From Verrucomicrobiales bacterium (GTDB lineage Bacteria > Verrucomicrobiota > Verrucomicrobiia > Limisphaerales > UBA9464), in NCBI GenBank assembly GCA_005805505.1, contig SYMJ01000185.1, forward strand, positions 1-37,739: DNA of 37,739 nucleotides, read 5' to 3'. The position numbers and the translations under genes were made by a program. The first letter of the stretch is position 1; every line of letters starts with the position of its first letter. Of this stretch, positions 26,756 through 34,530 are shown in pieces. The notes beneath the pieces were generated by a model. That model ran no database searches and had not been told where the DNA came from. It worked only from the letters and a program-made list of their open reading frames with translations.

Positions 26756-26796
26756 CCCCACGCAGCCACTCGCCCGCGAGTGCACTTCCCCACGCC

Positions 26797-27108
26797 ACCG
26801 GTGCCGCGCTCAGAGCCTGTCTGAAAATGGGGATGGGTTCTGTTTGGGAGGGAAGGGTTCGATTGGCAAAGCGCGAGGAGGAAGCAGACCCGCAGCGGTC
26901 TGTGACCGACAAGCAACGCCGCCAGCGGGCCCTTCTCTCCCAAACCCGCCGGGCGGCGGATCTTTCCGGCTTGGACTGCGTTGGTTCGGGCGGAACAGAC
27001 CGCAGGAGGTCTGCCCCGCCGCTCACCGCCTTGCCCAACCCCAGAATTCCCCAGCCGCAGAACCCCTCCCCATTTTCAGACAGGCTCTCAGCGCGTGCGT
27101 ACCGGTGG
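26797..27108. mobile_element. ~310-bp imperfect palindromic element (MITE-like or giant hairpin)
   Basis: Outer inverted repeats: GAGCCTGTCTGAAAATGGGG at 26813-26832 and its complement at 27068-27087. Extending inward to a shared GGTTCTG edge gives a ~30-bp repeat with one mismatch. Extending outward, ACCGGT and GCGCT tracts also match with a small indel, reaching about 26797 and 27108. The inner arms stay partly complementary for ~100 bp, including a CAGACC..GGTCTG block on each side. No open frame inside looks coding. The right end lies within the 3' end of the RodZ-like gene. No clear target duplication was found. Confidence 0.7.
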
Positions 27109-27717
27109 CGTTGTCGCGTTGGTGGGCAACGGTGCCTGGGCGTTGAGAGCCTTTCGCGGCAAAGGGCGAAGGGCATTGCCCAAGGGAACCGTGGAAGGCA
27201 CAGGCGCTGGAACCACCGCGCTCCGGGCCGGGGCCCCACTGCTTGTTCCGACCAACCGGGATGACAACCATGAGCGGTAACCCATCCACCCGGCTGTCAG
27301 TACGCCGGCACCAATCAGAATGGGAAAAAACCACTGCCAGCGGACCCGCGAGAGCCAGAGAGTGATAAAATCGAGAGGCCCTTTTCGACGACCGTTGAGC
27401 GGCGGCGGCGCGGAGTAATCCTCAGACTTTCCGAGCTCTGTCTCCAATTCGGACATGATCTGGGGAATGTCGAGGCGCAATTCTTTGGAGTAGGTCCGCG
27501 TGAAACCCCGAATGTAAACCTGCGCACCGAAGGCATCCCAGTCGCCCGACTCGAGCGCGCGGATGTGGTCGGTCTTGATGTTGGTCACATTGGCCACATC
27601 GTGGACGGTACGTCCTTGACGCTCACGCTCGGCCTTCAATTGATCAGCAACACTGGGCACTGGGAGTTGATACCTGTCGGCCCAGACCCTCCGCAACCCT
27701 CGAAACAAGCCAATCAC
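27088..27717 (-). CDS. RodZ-like helix-turn-helix membrane protein
   Basis: A 209-residue protein with the layout of RodZ, the cytoskeletal protein that links MreB to cell-shape machinery. A cytoplasmic HTH_25 domain covers residues ~22-90 (LKAERERQGRTVHDVANVTNI, HIRALESGDWDAF, VYIRGFTRTYSKEL). A basic juxtamembrane stretch is followed by one transmembrane helix (WFFPILIGAGVLTAGWMGY) and a short Pro/Ala-rich tail. It is shorter than E. coli RodZ and lacks an obvious DUF4115 domain. The start is GTG 27717 or GTG 27660. The last codons (PPVRTR) and the stop fall inside the palindromic element, so the original C-terminus may have been replaced. Confidence 0.8.
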   Translation of the reverse strand: MIGLFRGLRRVWADRYQLPVPSVADQLKAERERQGRTVHDVANVTNIKTDHIRALESGDWDAFGAQVYIRGFTRTYSKELRLDIPQIMSELETELGKSEDYSAPPPLNGRRKGPLDFITLWLSRVRWQWFFPILIGAGVLTAGWMGYRSWLSSRLVGTSSGAPARSAVVPAPVPSTVPLGNALRPLPRKALNAQAPLPTNATTPPVRTR

Positions 27718-27775
27718 GTCTGCGTGCCAATTTTCAGCGGTTTTCAGGAAAGCCTCACCCTGTCAGGTTGCCGGC

Positions 27776-28624
27776 ATGAAGCTCGACTCCCACCAACATT
27801 TTTGGAGGTACAGCGCGTCCGAATATCCGTGGATCCCCCCTGGATCGCCCCTTCAGCGCGACTGGCTACCCGCCGACTTGGAACGACTGCACCGCTCCCT
27901 AAACTTTGATGGATCCATCGCCGTCCAAGCCCGTCAGTCGCTGGCCGAATCGTGGTGGCTGCTCGGATTGGCGGATGCCGACCCTCGAGTGAAAGGAGTT
28001 GTCGGCTGGGTAGACCTTCAGTCGGACCGGCTGGAAGAAAGCCTCGCCCCACTGGCGGCGCATCCTCGGTTTGTCGGAGTCCGCCATGTCGCACAAGACG
28101 AGCCCGACGATCGGTTCCTCGTCCGCCCATCGGTGCTCCAGGGCATCGGAGCCCTCCGCCAATTTGGGCTCACCTACGACATTCTCATCTACCCCAAACA
28201 GTTGCCGGCGGCTCTGGAACTTGTGGCGCAATTCCCAGACCAACCCTTCGTTCTCGACCACATTGCCAAGCCGCTCATCCGGCAGGGGCTCATCGAGCCT
28301 TGGGCCCAACAAATCTGTGAATTGGCACAACACCCGAACGTCTGCTGCAAGGTGTCTGGCATGGTGACCGAGGCCGATCACCAGAATTGGCAGTTCGGAG
28401 ATTTCCGCCCTTACCTTGATGTGGTGTTCGAAACGTTCAGACCCGAGCGGCTGATGTTCGGAAGCGACTGGCCGGTATGCCTGCTGGGCGGCAGCTACGA
28501 ACAAATCGAAGGGCTCGCTCGAGATTACGTGCGCCACCTCGGACCGGAGCACGCCGCTGACTTCTGGGGAGACAACTGCGCCCGTTTCTACCTGAACAAC
28601 GGACGCAGGCCTGAAGCCACCTGA
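27776..28624 (+). CDS. L-fuconolactonase-like amidohydrolase (COG3618)
   Basis: A 282-residue cytoplasmic amidohydrolase_2 protein, related to L-fuconolactonase, which opens L-fucono-1,4-lactone in non-phosphorylative fucose catabolism. The metal motif HQH is in MKLDSHQHFW. Further family marks are GVRHVAQDE, PFVLDHIAKP (His ligand), NVCCKVSGMVTEADH and MFGSDWPVCLLGG (catalytic Asp). There is no signal peptide, in contrast to the related Tat-exported protein at 75-1013. Start ATG 27776. It ends just before a strong bidirectional terminator shared with the convergent Gfo/Idh/MocA gene. The substrate is likely a sugar lactone, not proven. Confidence 0.87.
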   Translation: MKLDSHQHFWRYSASEYPWIPPGSPLQRDWLPADLERLHRSLNFDGSIAVQARQSLAESWWLLGLADADPRVKGVVGWVDLQSDRLEESLAPLAAHPRFVGVRHVAQDEPDDRFLVRPSVLQGIGALRQFGLTYDILIYPKQLPAALELVAQFPDQPFVLDHIAKPLIRQGLIEPWAQQICELAQHPNVCCKVSGMVTEADHQNWQFGDFRPYLDVVFETFRPERLMFGSDWPVCLLGGSYEQIEGLARDYVRHLGPEHAADFWGDNCARFYLNNGRRPEAT

Positions 28625-28638
28625 CGGCTGAATGAAGG

Positions 28639-28675
28639 AAAGCCCCACCCGGGTACTAGACACGGGTGGGGCTTT
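28639..28675. terminator. Bidirectional intrinsic terminator
   Basis: A perfect 13-bp stem, AAAGCCCCACCCG paired with CGGGTGGGGCTTT, encloses an 11-base loop. It lies between the convergent stops of the fuconolactonase-like gene and the Gfo/Idh/MocA gene. The A-rich and T-rich ends let it work in both directions. Confidence 0.9.
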
Positions 28676-28706
28676 GGCTGAAGAGCGATAACCTTGAATC
28701 GAACCG

Positions 28707-30185
28707 TCAAACGTGTGACGGAACCTCGAAGCCCTTGCGGTATTCGCGGGTGAGCAACTGGTTGGCGCGATCGTTGCGGACAAAGCGCTCGGTCTTCACA
28801 TCCATGCGGAGCATCTCTCCGAGAACCAAGGGCTGAACCTCTAAATTGACACCGTTAGCAATGAGGTGCTCGGACAACCGAGAGAAGGTCTCGGCAGCCT
28901 CCGGGCTATCCTGAAGCCGCTCACGAATGGCCCCCGGCGCGAGCTTCTTGCCCAGCAGGTAGCTGATGTTGCCCGTGTGACACAGGGCACTGCTCAAGTG
29001 ACCCTCTAGGATCTCGGCATTCAAGTCCGAGGAGCGTCGACTGCGGACCGCGGCTACGAAGTTGGCGTAATGATCGGCACCTTGCTTCCACGACTTGATC
29101 TCGCGGCCATTCTTGTCGAAGGCCTTCGCGCTCTCGTACGACGGAATGACCATGTAGCCATTATCGCAGTGGATAATCACCCCGACCTGAGCACCCCGAA
29201 ACTCGGGCATGCTCTTGTTCCACCGGGCATCCTGAAACTCCTTCGCCTTAGGCAATCCCCGAACCTCAAAGATCAATGATGCCTTCTCGTACTGATGATA
29301 GACGAACTGGGAATTGGGCGTGTCGCCATTGTCTTGATAGCCGGCACGAACGCCCACGCTGAACACCTTTGGGCTCAGCGTGGTGGCGCCCAAGGCCCAG
29401 CGGGCGATGTCCATCTGGTGGATACCCTGGTTGCCCAGATCGCCGTTGCCGGTGATGAACTGCCAGTGCCAATCGTAATGGAGCTTGGAGCGCATCAAGG
29501 GCTTCAGCGGCGACGGACCGCACCACAAATCATAGTTGATGTGATCGGGCACCTGGGTCGGCACCGCCACGTTCCCGATGCTCTGGCGCGGCTTGTAGCA
29601 CAAGCCTCGAGCCACTTGGATAGCCCCCAGATTACCTGCGTGGAGCCAGGCGATCGCCTCGCGAAGGCCCGGGTTTGAACGGCTTTGTGTGCCTGTCTGC
29701 ACGATGCGACCATACTTGCGAGCCGCGGCGACAATTTGCCGACCTTCCCACACGTTATGAGAGACGGGCTTTTCCACATACACATCCTTGCCCGCCTGAC
29801 AGGCCCAAGTCGCCAAGAGCGCATGCCAATGGTTGGGCGTCGCTGTGGAAATGGCGTCGATCTCACCGCTTTCGAGCAACTTGCGCACGTCGGTGTAGGT
29901 CTGGACCTGGATACCGTCCTTGGCCAAGTCGGCGCGGCCTTTCTCAAGCACATTGGAGTCTACATCGCACAAGGCCACCAAACGCACGCCCTTGATCTTC
30001 TTGAATCCGGCGATGTGGTCGTTGCCGCGCGAGTTAAAACCCACGACTGCAATGCGGATATCTTCATTGGCTCCGATCACCCGTGATTTTGGGGTAAAAC
30101 GGGCCACGGGAGCGGTGGTGGAGCAACCGGTGACGACGGCACCGGCGGCCATCGAGGTGGCGGTGAGGAATTGGCGACGATTCAT
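28707..30185 (-). CDS. Tat-exported Gfo/Idh/MocA-family oxidoreductase
   Basis: A 492-residue oxidoreductase. The N-terminal MNRRQFLTATSMAAGAVVTGC has both a twin-arginine motif and a lipobox-like Cys, so the folded, cofactor-loaded protein is probably exported and perhaps lipid-anchored. The Rossmann domain starts at DIRIAVVGFNSRGNDH. The active-site loop is VYVEKPVSHNVWEGRQIV, and GDLGNQGIHQMDIARWALG carries the catalytic His. Such secreted relatives are abundant in Planctomycetes and Verrucomicrobia. The ATG overlaps the upstream lipoprotein stop by 4 bp (ATGA), showing translational coupling in a three-gene operon with the DUF6807 gene. The substrate is unknown. Confidence 0.92.
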   Translation of the reverse strand: MNRRQFLTATSMAAGAVVTGCSTTAPVARFTPKSRVIGANEDIRIAVVGFNSRGNDHIAGFKKIKGVRLVALCDVDSNVLEKGRADLAKDGIQVQTYTDVRKLLESGEIDAISTATPNHWHALLATWACQAGKDVYVEKPVSHNVWEGRQIVAAARKYGRIVQTGTQSRSNPGLREAIAWLHAGNLGAIQVARGLCYKPRQSIGNVAVPTQVPDHINYDLWCGPSPLKPLMRSKLHYDWHWQFITGNGDLGNQGIHQMDIARWALGATTLSPKVFSVGVRAGYQDNGDTPNSQFVYHQYEKASLIFEVRGLPKAKEFQDARWNKSMPEFRGAQVGVIIHCDNGYMVIPSYESAKAFDKNGREIKSWKQGADHYANFVAAVRSRRSSDLNAEILEGHLSSALCHTGNISYLLGKKLAPGAIRERLQDSPEAAETFSRLSEHLIANGVNLEVQPLVLGEMLRMDVKTERFVRNDRANQLLTREYRKGFEVPSHV

Positions 30186-30631
30186 GGTGAGGGAGGTGTG
30201 GTTTCCAGTTCGGCAGAAATATCAGAGCCCGAAGCACTGGGGGTGAAGATCACCCGGTAGACAACTTCGGCATCGCAGCGTTGGACGACCCATCGCTCGA
30301 CAAATCGGGAATAACGCCGTTCTGAGGGAATGACGTAGGAAGACGGAGTTCCGGATCCTGAGAACGATACCGACTCACTTCCTCCGCGAGGGTCGGCGAT
30401 GGCCTCGGGCGCTTCCAGCAAGCGTGTGCCCAAGACACTCCGCGTCTTGCACTGCGGAGCGGCCTCCCGGTCGCGGGCCATGACGATGGATTCGGCCTGA
30501 CGATACAAGGCCCCTGTGGCCAACGCCGTGCGTCCGCCCAGATTGAGAATTTCTGGCGCGGTGCAGCCGGCCGAGAAAATGCTCATCAGAGCCAACCCAC
30601 CAGCGATGAGAATGGGAGACTGAAGGCGCAT
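30182..30631 (-). CDS. Small lipoprotein of unknown function
   Basis: A 149-residue protein with a lipoprotein signal peptide (MRLQSPILIAGGLALMSIFSAGC, lipobox FSAGC). The mature part has a Ser/Gly-rich middle and a C-terminal strand region (RFVERWVVQRCDAEVVYRVIFTPSASG). Nothing matches a family I know. Its ATG overlaps the last base of the upstream TAA (TAATG), and its stop overlaps the downstream ATG (ATGA), so it is locked into the operon on both sides. It may be an accessory of the exported oxidoreductase; that is inference from position only. Confidence 0.75.
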   Translation of the reverse strand: MRLQSPILIAGGLALMSIFSAGCTAPEILNLGGRTALATGALYRQAESIVMARDREAAPQCKTRSVLGTRLLEAPEAIADPRGGSESVSFSGSGTPSSYVIPSERRYSRFVERWVVQRCDAEVVYRVIFTPSASGSDISAELETTPPSP

Positions 30632-31641
30632 TACTTCAGGTCTTTCTCAGCCGCATACGAGCGATACAACGCCTCCAACGGAACTGACTGGGAGTCACCG
30701 CGGTGCAGCACCACCCGATAGCGGAAGGTCAAGGTCTTGCCGACCTCGACGGCCAAGTTGCCACTTCCCGGTGGCTTCTTTTCAAAATCATGGATGCCGA
30801 AGGGATTGGCCGCGAACAACCCGTAATCGCGCACATGCCACCAGGTCGGGTGCCGTGGGTTGGTCGGATGGTCGAAGATCGTGACCCCGTAGGTTCCTGT
30901 GCCCTGAGGGGTCGCCACGGGGCCCGAATAATCACACCACTCGGCCCGCTTGCCCCAAGTGTCACCATCGGTTTGTCCCCGCGAATTGAGAATGGTTCCA
31001 CCCTTGGACTTGTCCGCTCGCTTCAAGCGCATCGTCTCAGCCAGCCGAATGGCGAAGGTGCCCTCCTTGGTATCGCCCAAGACCAGCGTTCCGCCCACCG
31101 GACGCACGGTGATCTCGAAATCCAACTGACGTACCTCAGCCGTCGGCGCATGGAACACCATCCGGCGCTCGTCTTCCGCCACCACGATCCCGGCCTTGGT
31201 CACCCAGCGATTTCGCGAGCCCACCACCGCCTTTTGGTTCTCTCCGTGGCCTACGACCCGGTGTTCGGTGAACGACTGATGCACGGTCGTTCCGGCTCCT
31301 GCCACCTCGCTCCAAAAATCAGATCCATTGGCCACGCCGTGAGACCACCACAGCGCGTGGTGATGCGGATGGTCCTTCTCTTCGCCCCCAACTTCCTCCT
31401 GCGGCCAACGCCGAGTCATGTGAACCCCATCGGGACCCAAGAGCGGATACAAGAACGGCCGGGACACGTTCCGGAAATGGTACTCGGACACCAACGACGC
31501 CCCGTAGGCAATGCGCACCACCTCATTGGTTTCCACCACAGAAAAACCGCTACTGGGGCTGGAGTGCCGGATCGCCTGACATCCGCAAAGTACCCACGCG
31601 ACCAAGACAGCCGCGGCAGCTCTCAACACTGGGGAATTCAC
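30631..31641 (-). CDS. DUF6807 / 'PmoA-like' family lipoprotein
   Basis: A ~336-residue lipoprotein of the family often misnamed 'methane oxygenase PmoA' (now DUF6807); it is unrelated to particulate methane monooxygenase. The body is a beta-rich domain with VSEYHFRNVSRPFLYPLLGPDG, DHPHHHALWWSHG, DTKEGTFAIRLAE, RAEWCDYSG and HPTWWHVRDYGLFAANPFG. The His-rich DHPHHH segment suggests metal or sugar binding. The start is uncertain: GTG 31641 places the signal (AAAAVLVAWVLCGC) at the N-terminus, while the open frame reaches 31731. Family members accompany Gfo/Idh/MocA genes in carbohydrate loci, as here. Confidence 0.85.
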   Translation of the reverse strand: MNSPVLRAAAAVLVAWVLCGCQAIRHSSPSSGFSVVETNEVVRIAYGASLVSEYHFRNVSRPFLYPLLGPDGVHMTRRWPQEEVGGEEKDHPHHHALWWSHGVANGSDFWSEVAGAGTTVHQSFTEHRVVGHGENQKAVVGSRNRWVTKAGIVVAEDERRMVFHAPTAEVRQLDFEITVRPVGGTLVLGDTKEGTFAIRLAETMRLKRADKSKGGTILNSRGQTDGDTWGKRAEWCDYSGPVATPQGTGTYGVTIFDHPTNPRHPTWWHVRDYGLFAANPFGIHDFEKKPPGSGNLAVEVGKTLTFRYRVVLHRGDSQSVPLEALYRSYAAEKDLK

Positions 31642-32094
31642 GTCTCTATTTATTCCCGTGCCGGAGGCCGCGGCAACCGCGAAATCGGCCTTTGTGCCGC
31701 CAGGCCGCCCGAAATCGCAGCAGCGACCCACTCTAGCTCGTGTTTTTTGGAGTTCGCCCTTTTGAGCGCAACTAAATCTCCGCCCTACCCCGCCCTACCC
31801 CGCCTGATCGCCTAACCGCCTCACCGTTTAGTTGCCTGTTTGAGGCGGCAACCCCACTGCTCGCGCACCTCGTTAAACCAAGGCAAAAACTGCTATGGAT
31901 CCCGCTCAACATCCCGCTGCCTCAGTCGCAGCAAGATCTTCTCAGCCCCCTTCCGCCTCATCAAAATTCCTCACCCTAGCCGGTGTCACCGTTTTTGAGT
32001 CAACGACCGGGGACTCGGCTTTCGGACCCACTCACGTCGCTATTAAAACCCATGAGGCAACAGGCCCCTCCAAACAATGAATCCTAAGTGGTAT
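31642..32094. other. Intergenic region upstream of ssrA, no confident gene
   Basis: About 450 bp between the divergently placed DUF6807 gene and the tmRNA promoter. It contains a short tandem repeat of CGCCCTACCC (about 31781-31800), followed by related GCCT-rich text. A 61-codon open frame at 31895-32080 has Ser/Ala/Thr-rich composition and no recognisable domain. Confidence 0.5.
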
Positions 32095-32124
32095 TTGACA
32101 GGAAGCAGCCGGTCAGCGAATTCT
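32095..32124 (+). promoter_or_regulatory. Probable sigma-70-type promoter of ssrA
   Basis: A consensus -35 box TTGACA at 32095-32100 is followed after 18 bp by a weak -10-like AATTCT at 32119-32124. The mature tmRNA begins 18 bp further on, which allows a short processed leader. The -35 is convincing; the -10 is not. Confidence 0.45.
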
Positions 32125-32141
32125 CTCGGGTCAGTTCATGG

Positions 32142-32496
32142 GGGGGCGTACCGGTTTCGACTAGGTGATCCTGCCCGGGATGGCATGCCGAGGATGATTC
32201 GTTGGCCTCGTAAAACATCGAGTCAAAAACATAACTGCTAACGAAGAGTTGGCTCTCGCGGCCTAATCGGCTCGACGTTTCGCCCTGAACACCTGCTACG
32301 GGGACGGAACGCTATCAGCAGGCATGACCTCCGGCGGAGTACGCGCGTCGGTAGTCGAGAAACTTCATGCGGGCTGGGAAATGTCGGTCTACGTCAGCCG
32401 GTCACGACATTTCCGAGAACAAAAGGCTGACTAAGCATGTAGTCGTTTCGGGTTGAATGGCTTAGGACGCGGGTTCAAGTCCCGCCGCCTCCACCA
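32142..32496 (+). ncRNA. ssrA: tmRNA (one-piece)
   Basis: A 355-nt transfer-messenger RNA that rescues stalled ribosomes with SmpB. The 5' end GGGGGCG pairs with CGCCTCC near the 3' end (one G-U pair) to form the acceptor stem. The conserved GGTTTCGAC follows at the start, and the T-arm GCGGG-TTCAAGT-CCCGC and an encoded CCA finish the tRNA-like domain. The tag frame ends ANEELALAA and stop TAA (32264-32266). If the resume codon follows GAGTC as in E. coli (TAGTC), the full tag is KNITANEELALAA. The segment after the tag is rich in paired and pseudoknot-like sequence. The 3' end is duplicated 2 kb downstream. Confidence 0.95.
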
Positions 32497-32961
32497 TCTT
32501 TTGCTGGGATTTTTGAAGGTCGGTTGATTTTTCACACAGTTTTCCACCAGGTTTCCCACGCTGGTCGCTCTGCTAAAGAGCAAAGAGCGGAACCAGGGGA
32601 CCACCGGGAGGAAAAATTAGGAAAAGCCGATCCTCCCTATTTTCAATGGTTTTCAAACCGGCAGATTTTATTGGTTTTCACACCGTCACTGACAACAGCG
32701 GAAGCGCTGGCGGAACTAATTATCGCGACGGAGTTGAAGCTGGGGCGGTGGCAGGAAGCTGATCTCAAAACTCGGCCCAAGTGGGGATTCAGTGAAGGTG
32801 GCTTTAGCGGCGGGCTTACGGGCGGAGACGACGATGATGGTGGGGTGGATCGCCGAGCATCTGGCGATGGGCACGCGCGGTTATCGGTTATCTGAACCAT
32901 CTCTTGTATCGCAGGAGGAAGCTGGGCGGGTAGTAAACAATATCAAGAACTGACCCCTTTT
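32474..32961. repeat. Long direct repeat, copy A (ssrA 3' end plus ~460 bp)
   Basis: Pairs with 34531-35017. It starts in the T-loop of ssrA, and the first 30 bases (TTCA..CCCGCCGCCTCCACCA..) match copy B with two mismatches. Similarity then continues, with small indels near 32525 and 32615, to CAAGAACTGACCCCTTTT. The copy contains a RAYT pseudogene fragment. It is immediately followed by a second copy of its last 70 bp (32964-33033). Confidence 0.9.
32690..32933 (+). pseudogene. RAYT (REP-associated tyrosine transposase) C-terminal fragment, copy A
   Basis: Translating + strand in pieces recovers a RAYT-like C-terminus: ELKLGRWQEADLKTRPK in one frame, then GDSVKVALAAGLRAETT with MMVGWIAEHLAMGTRGY in the next, then NHLLYRRRKLGG and a stop in the third. 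The first break is a single extra T after CCCAAG. The second is a 7-bp tandem duplication, CGGTTAT-CGGTTAT, near 32878-32891. The catalytic HUH and Tyr domain is absent, so the fragment cannot be active. Family assignment is from remembered C-terminal sequence of RAYTs. Confidence 0.65.
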
Positions 32962-32963
32962 AT

Positions 32964-33033
32964 GAACCATCTCTTGTATCCCAGGAGGAAGCTGGGCGGG
33001 TAGTGAACAATATCAAGAACTGACCCCTTTTTG
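32964..33033 (+). repeat. 70-bp tandem copy of the RAYT tail
   Basis: Repeats 32894-32963 with a few substitutions: GAACCATCTCTTGTATC(C)CAGGAGG.. to GACCCCTTTT. It encodes NHLLYPRRKLGG and a stop. It ends exactly where the toxin-antitoxin remnant begins, so it marks a recombination joint. Confidence 0.8.
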
Positions 33034-33034
33034 A

Positions 33035-33196
33035 CCCCTTTTCCAGCGGGTCAAAGCCGCCCGGCTCTGTGTGCGGTGGTCCGAAGAGTTGAGCCTTCCT
33101 TGGGCCGAGACCGCCCGACGAGCGGCAGCCAAACACCTGACCGGTGGCCGATGGTCGGCCCGGCTTAAAAGCGGTACCCGACTCAGCCTCACCTGA
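33035..33196 (+). pseudogene. 3' fragment of an antitoxin-like gene (AbiE-type operon remnant)
   Basis: An open stretch of 53 codons after an in-frame stop, with no start, reading FQRVKAARLCVRWSEELSLP, then WAETARRAAAKHLTGGRW and SARLKSGTRLSLT. Its TGA overlaps the ATG of the next fragment (TGATG), the usual coupling in two-gene toxin-antitoxin operons. The identity as the upstream (AbiEi-like) partner rests mostly on that position. The 5' part is lost at the junction with the RAYT repeat. Confidence 0.4.
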
Positions 33197-33285
33197 TGAA
33201 CACGGCCTATATCGAAGTCGTTCGTCTGTTGCTCGAGGCGATTCCGGTTGGAGTAATCGACACAACTTCCGCGGGTGCGGCCTGA
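33196..33285 (+). pseudogene. 5' fragment of an AbiEii-like nucleotidyltransferase toxin gene
   Basis: The 29-residue frame starts MNTAYIEVVRLLLEAIPV, which closely resembles the N-terminus of many AbiEii/AbiGii (DUF1814) toxins. It then diverges (GVIDTTSAGAA) and stops before the GGTALN and DIDL catalytic motifs. It is therefore a deletion remnant. The fragment is coupled to the antitoxin-like fragment by TGATG. The next ~125 bp to 33410 shows no firm gene. Confidence 0.5.
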
Positions 33286-33410
33286 ATCCCGCCCGGATAT
33301 CAATTCGTTCACATGGTGGCTTGATCCGCCTCAAAAAGCCGAGACATTGGTTCTATCAATCAGGGTCTATTCATCCGAGCCCCTGAAGAACGCCAAGCCC
33401 AACTCACCTC

Positions 33411-33944
33411 ATGATGTCAGAAGCCGAATTCTTTGCCGGAATCACCGGCAGCGAAAATGATCTCGCCCGGTTGGTGAGAGCGCTTCGCGGCACCGGCGTC
33501 CCGTTCTGCCTGATCGGCGGGCTGGCGGTGAACCAGTACGTAGAACCCGTGGTGACGCTGGACGCCGATTTCGCCATCACCGCCTCAGATGGGGTTCGCA
33601 CAGCGCTCGAAGGGGCCGGGTTTGTCGTTGAGGCATTTCCCCATTCGATGAACGCCACCCAACCGGGCAGCCGTCTTCGGATTCAAATCACTATCAACAA
33701 TCGCTACGGCAGTTTCCCTTCGCGAGCCGTCGAGGGTGTCATTTTCGGAGTTCCGGTGCCGGTGGCTTCGCTCCCGGATGTGGTTCAGGGAAAGCTCTGG
33801 GCCGCGACCGACACCTCGCGCAGGTCCAGCAAGCGGGCGAAGGACGAAGCGGACTTGGTGCGAATTTGCGAAAGCCATCCCCAGGTCCTGAGCCTGATCC
33901 CTCCAGGAACCTTCGCCCGTATCGACGAACTCCGGGGGCGTTGA
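33411..33944 (+). CDS. Nucleotidyltransferase-fold protein (AbiEii/MNT-like)
   Basis: An intact 177-residue protein with a minimal nucleotidyltransferase core. GTGVPFCLIGGLAVNQY gives the GG helix motif, and VVTLDADFAIT gives the DxD metal-binding pair. The remaining part, with VIFGVPVPVASLPDVVQGKLWA and KDEADLVRICESHP, matches the C-terminal region of AbiEii/DUF1814-like proteins. Relatives act as toxins, antitoxins or resistance factors by transferring nucleotides to tRNA or proteins. No partner gene is complete nearby, so its role is open. ATG 33411 or 33414 starts it; no good ribosome-binding site is seen. It lies inside the ssrA-anchored repeat region. Confidence 0.72.
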   Translation: MMSEAEFFAGITGSENDLARLVRALRGTGVPFCLIGGLAVNQYVEPVVTLDADFAITASDGVRTALEGAGFVVEAFPHSMNATQPGSRLRIQITINNRYGSFPSRAVEGVIFGVPVPVASLPDVVQGKLWAATDTSRRSSKRAKDEADLVRICESHPQVLSLIPPGTFARIDELRGR

Positions 33945-34530
33945 CTGATTAGAAATGACGGAACCGGCTCGGAACAGCAGGACTGACCACGAACTACACC
34001 GTGTGAACAAGCTGATGTCTGGTCCCCTGCCCCAACAGCCTCCTCCGGACTCTGCGAAGCCTCCACCTTCGCAAGTGAAGCGGGCCACGGTTGCCTCGGT
34101 TTCAAGTCAGCCGAAAGCCACGACCGCTGAAGCACTCAACGGTTACGCTTACCTCAAATCCCACAGCTCCCGCAACCGTTCGCACCGCTCCCCTCATCAG
34201 GGTAGTCGCCACGGTTAACCGAACGGCAATCCGGCGGCATCTACTGACCCTTTGCCCAAAAAGGGCGAACTCCGGATGTTTCGACCTTGGCTTGGGCTAG
34301 TGAGGTCGGTTCTCAGAGTTCAGCCATCGAAGGCCCTGCCGCGTGAAGATCTAAAACCGGCCGCTCAGGCTCGGAGAAATTGATGACAATTGATGACAGA
34401 ATTTCTGCGGATTCGTGCGCTTCGGTGCGATTTCCGACGACTGAGCCCAAGGCTTTGAAAGCGCATTTAACCCAATGAATACGGGCTTTAATCGCATTTT
34501 TGAGCAGAGATTCGAAACGCCCATCCTGGT
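33945..34530. other. Gene-poor stretch inside the ssrA-anchored region
   Basis: About 590 bp without a convincing coding sequence. Open frames on both strands are short, biased in composition and lack domains. The only structure noticed is a small direct repeat, ATTGATGACA twice near 34378-34397. It may be decayed mobile-element DNA. Confidence 0.5.

Noticed and set aside
30631-31641. Particulate methane monooxygenase subunit
   Set aside because: 'PmoA' for this family is a misnomer; the protein is a soluble lipoprotein with beta-rich sequence, no multiple membrane helices, and no pmoB or pmoC nearby.
30703-31815. 370-codon plus-strand frame opposite the DUF6807 gene
   Set aside because: His/Arg/Pro-rich composition, no domain, antisense to a recognised family.
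31895-32080. 61-codon open frame upstream of ssrA
   Set aside because: Only a weak AAGG precedes it, composition is Ser/Ala/Thr-rich, and there is no recognisable domain; coding status cannot be supported.
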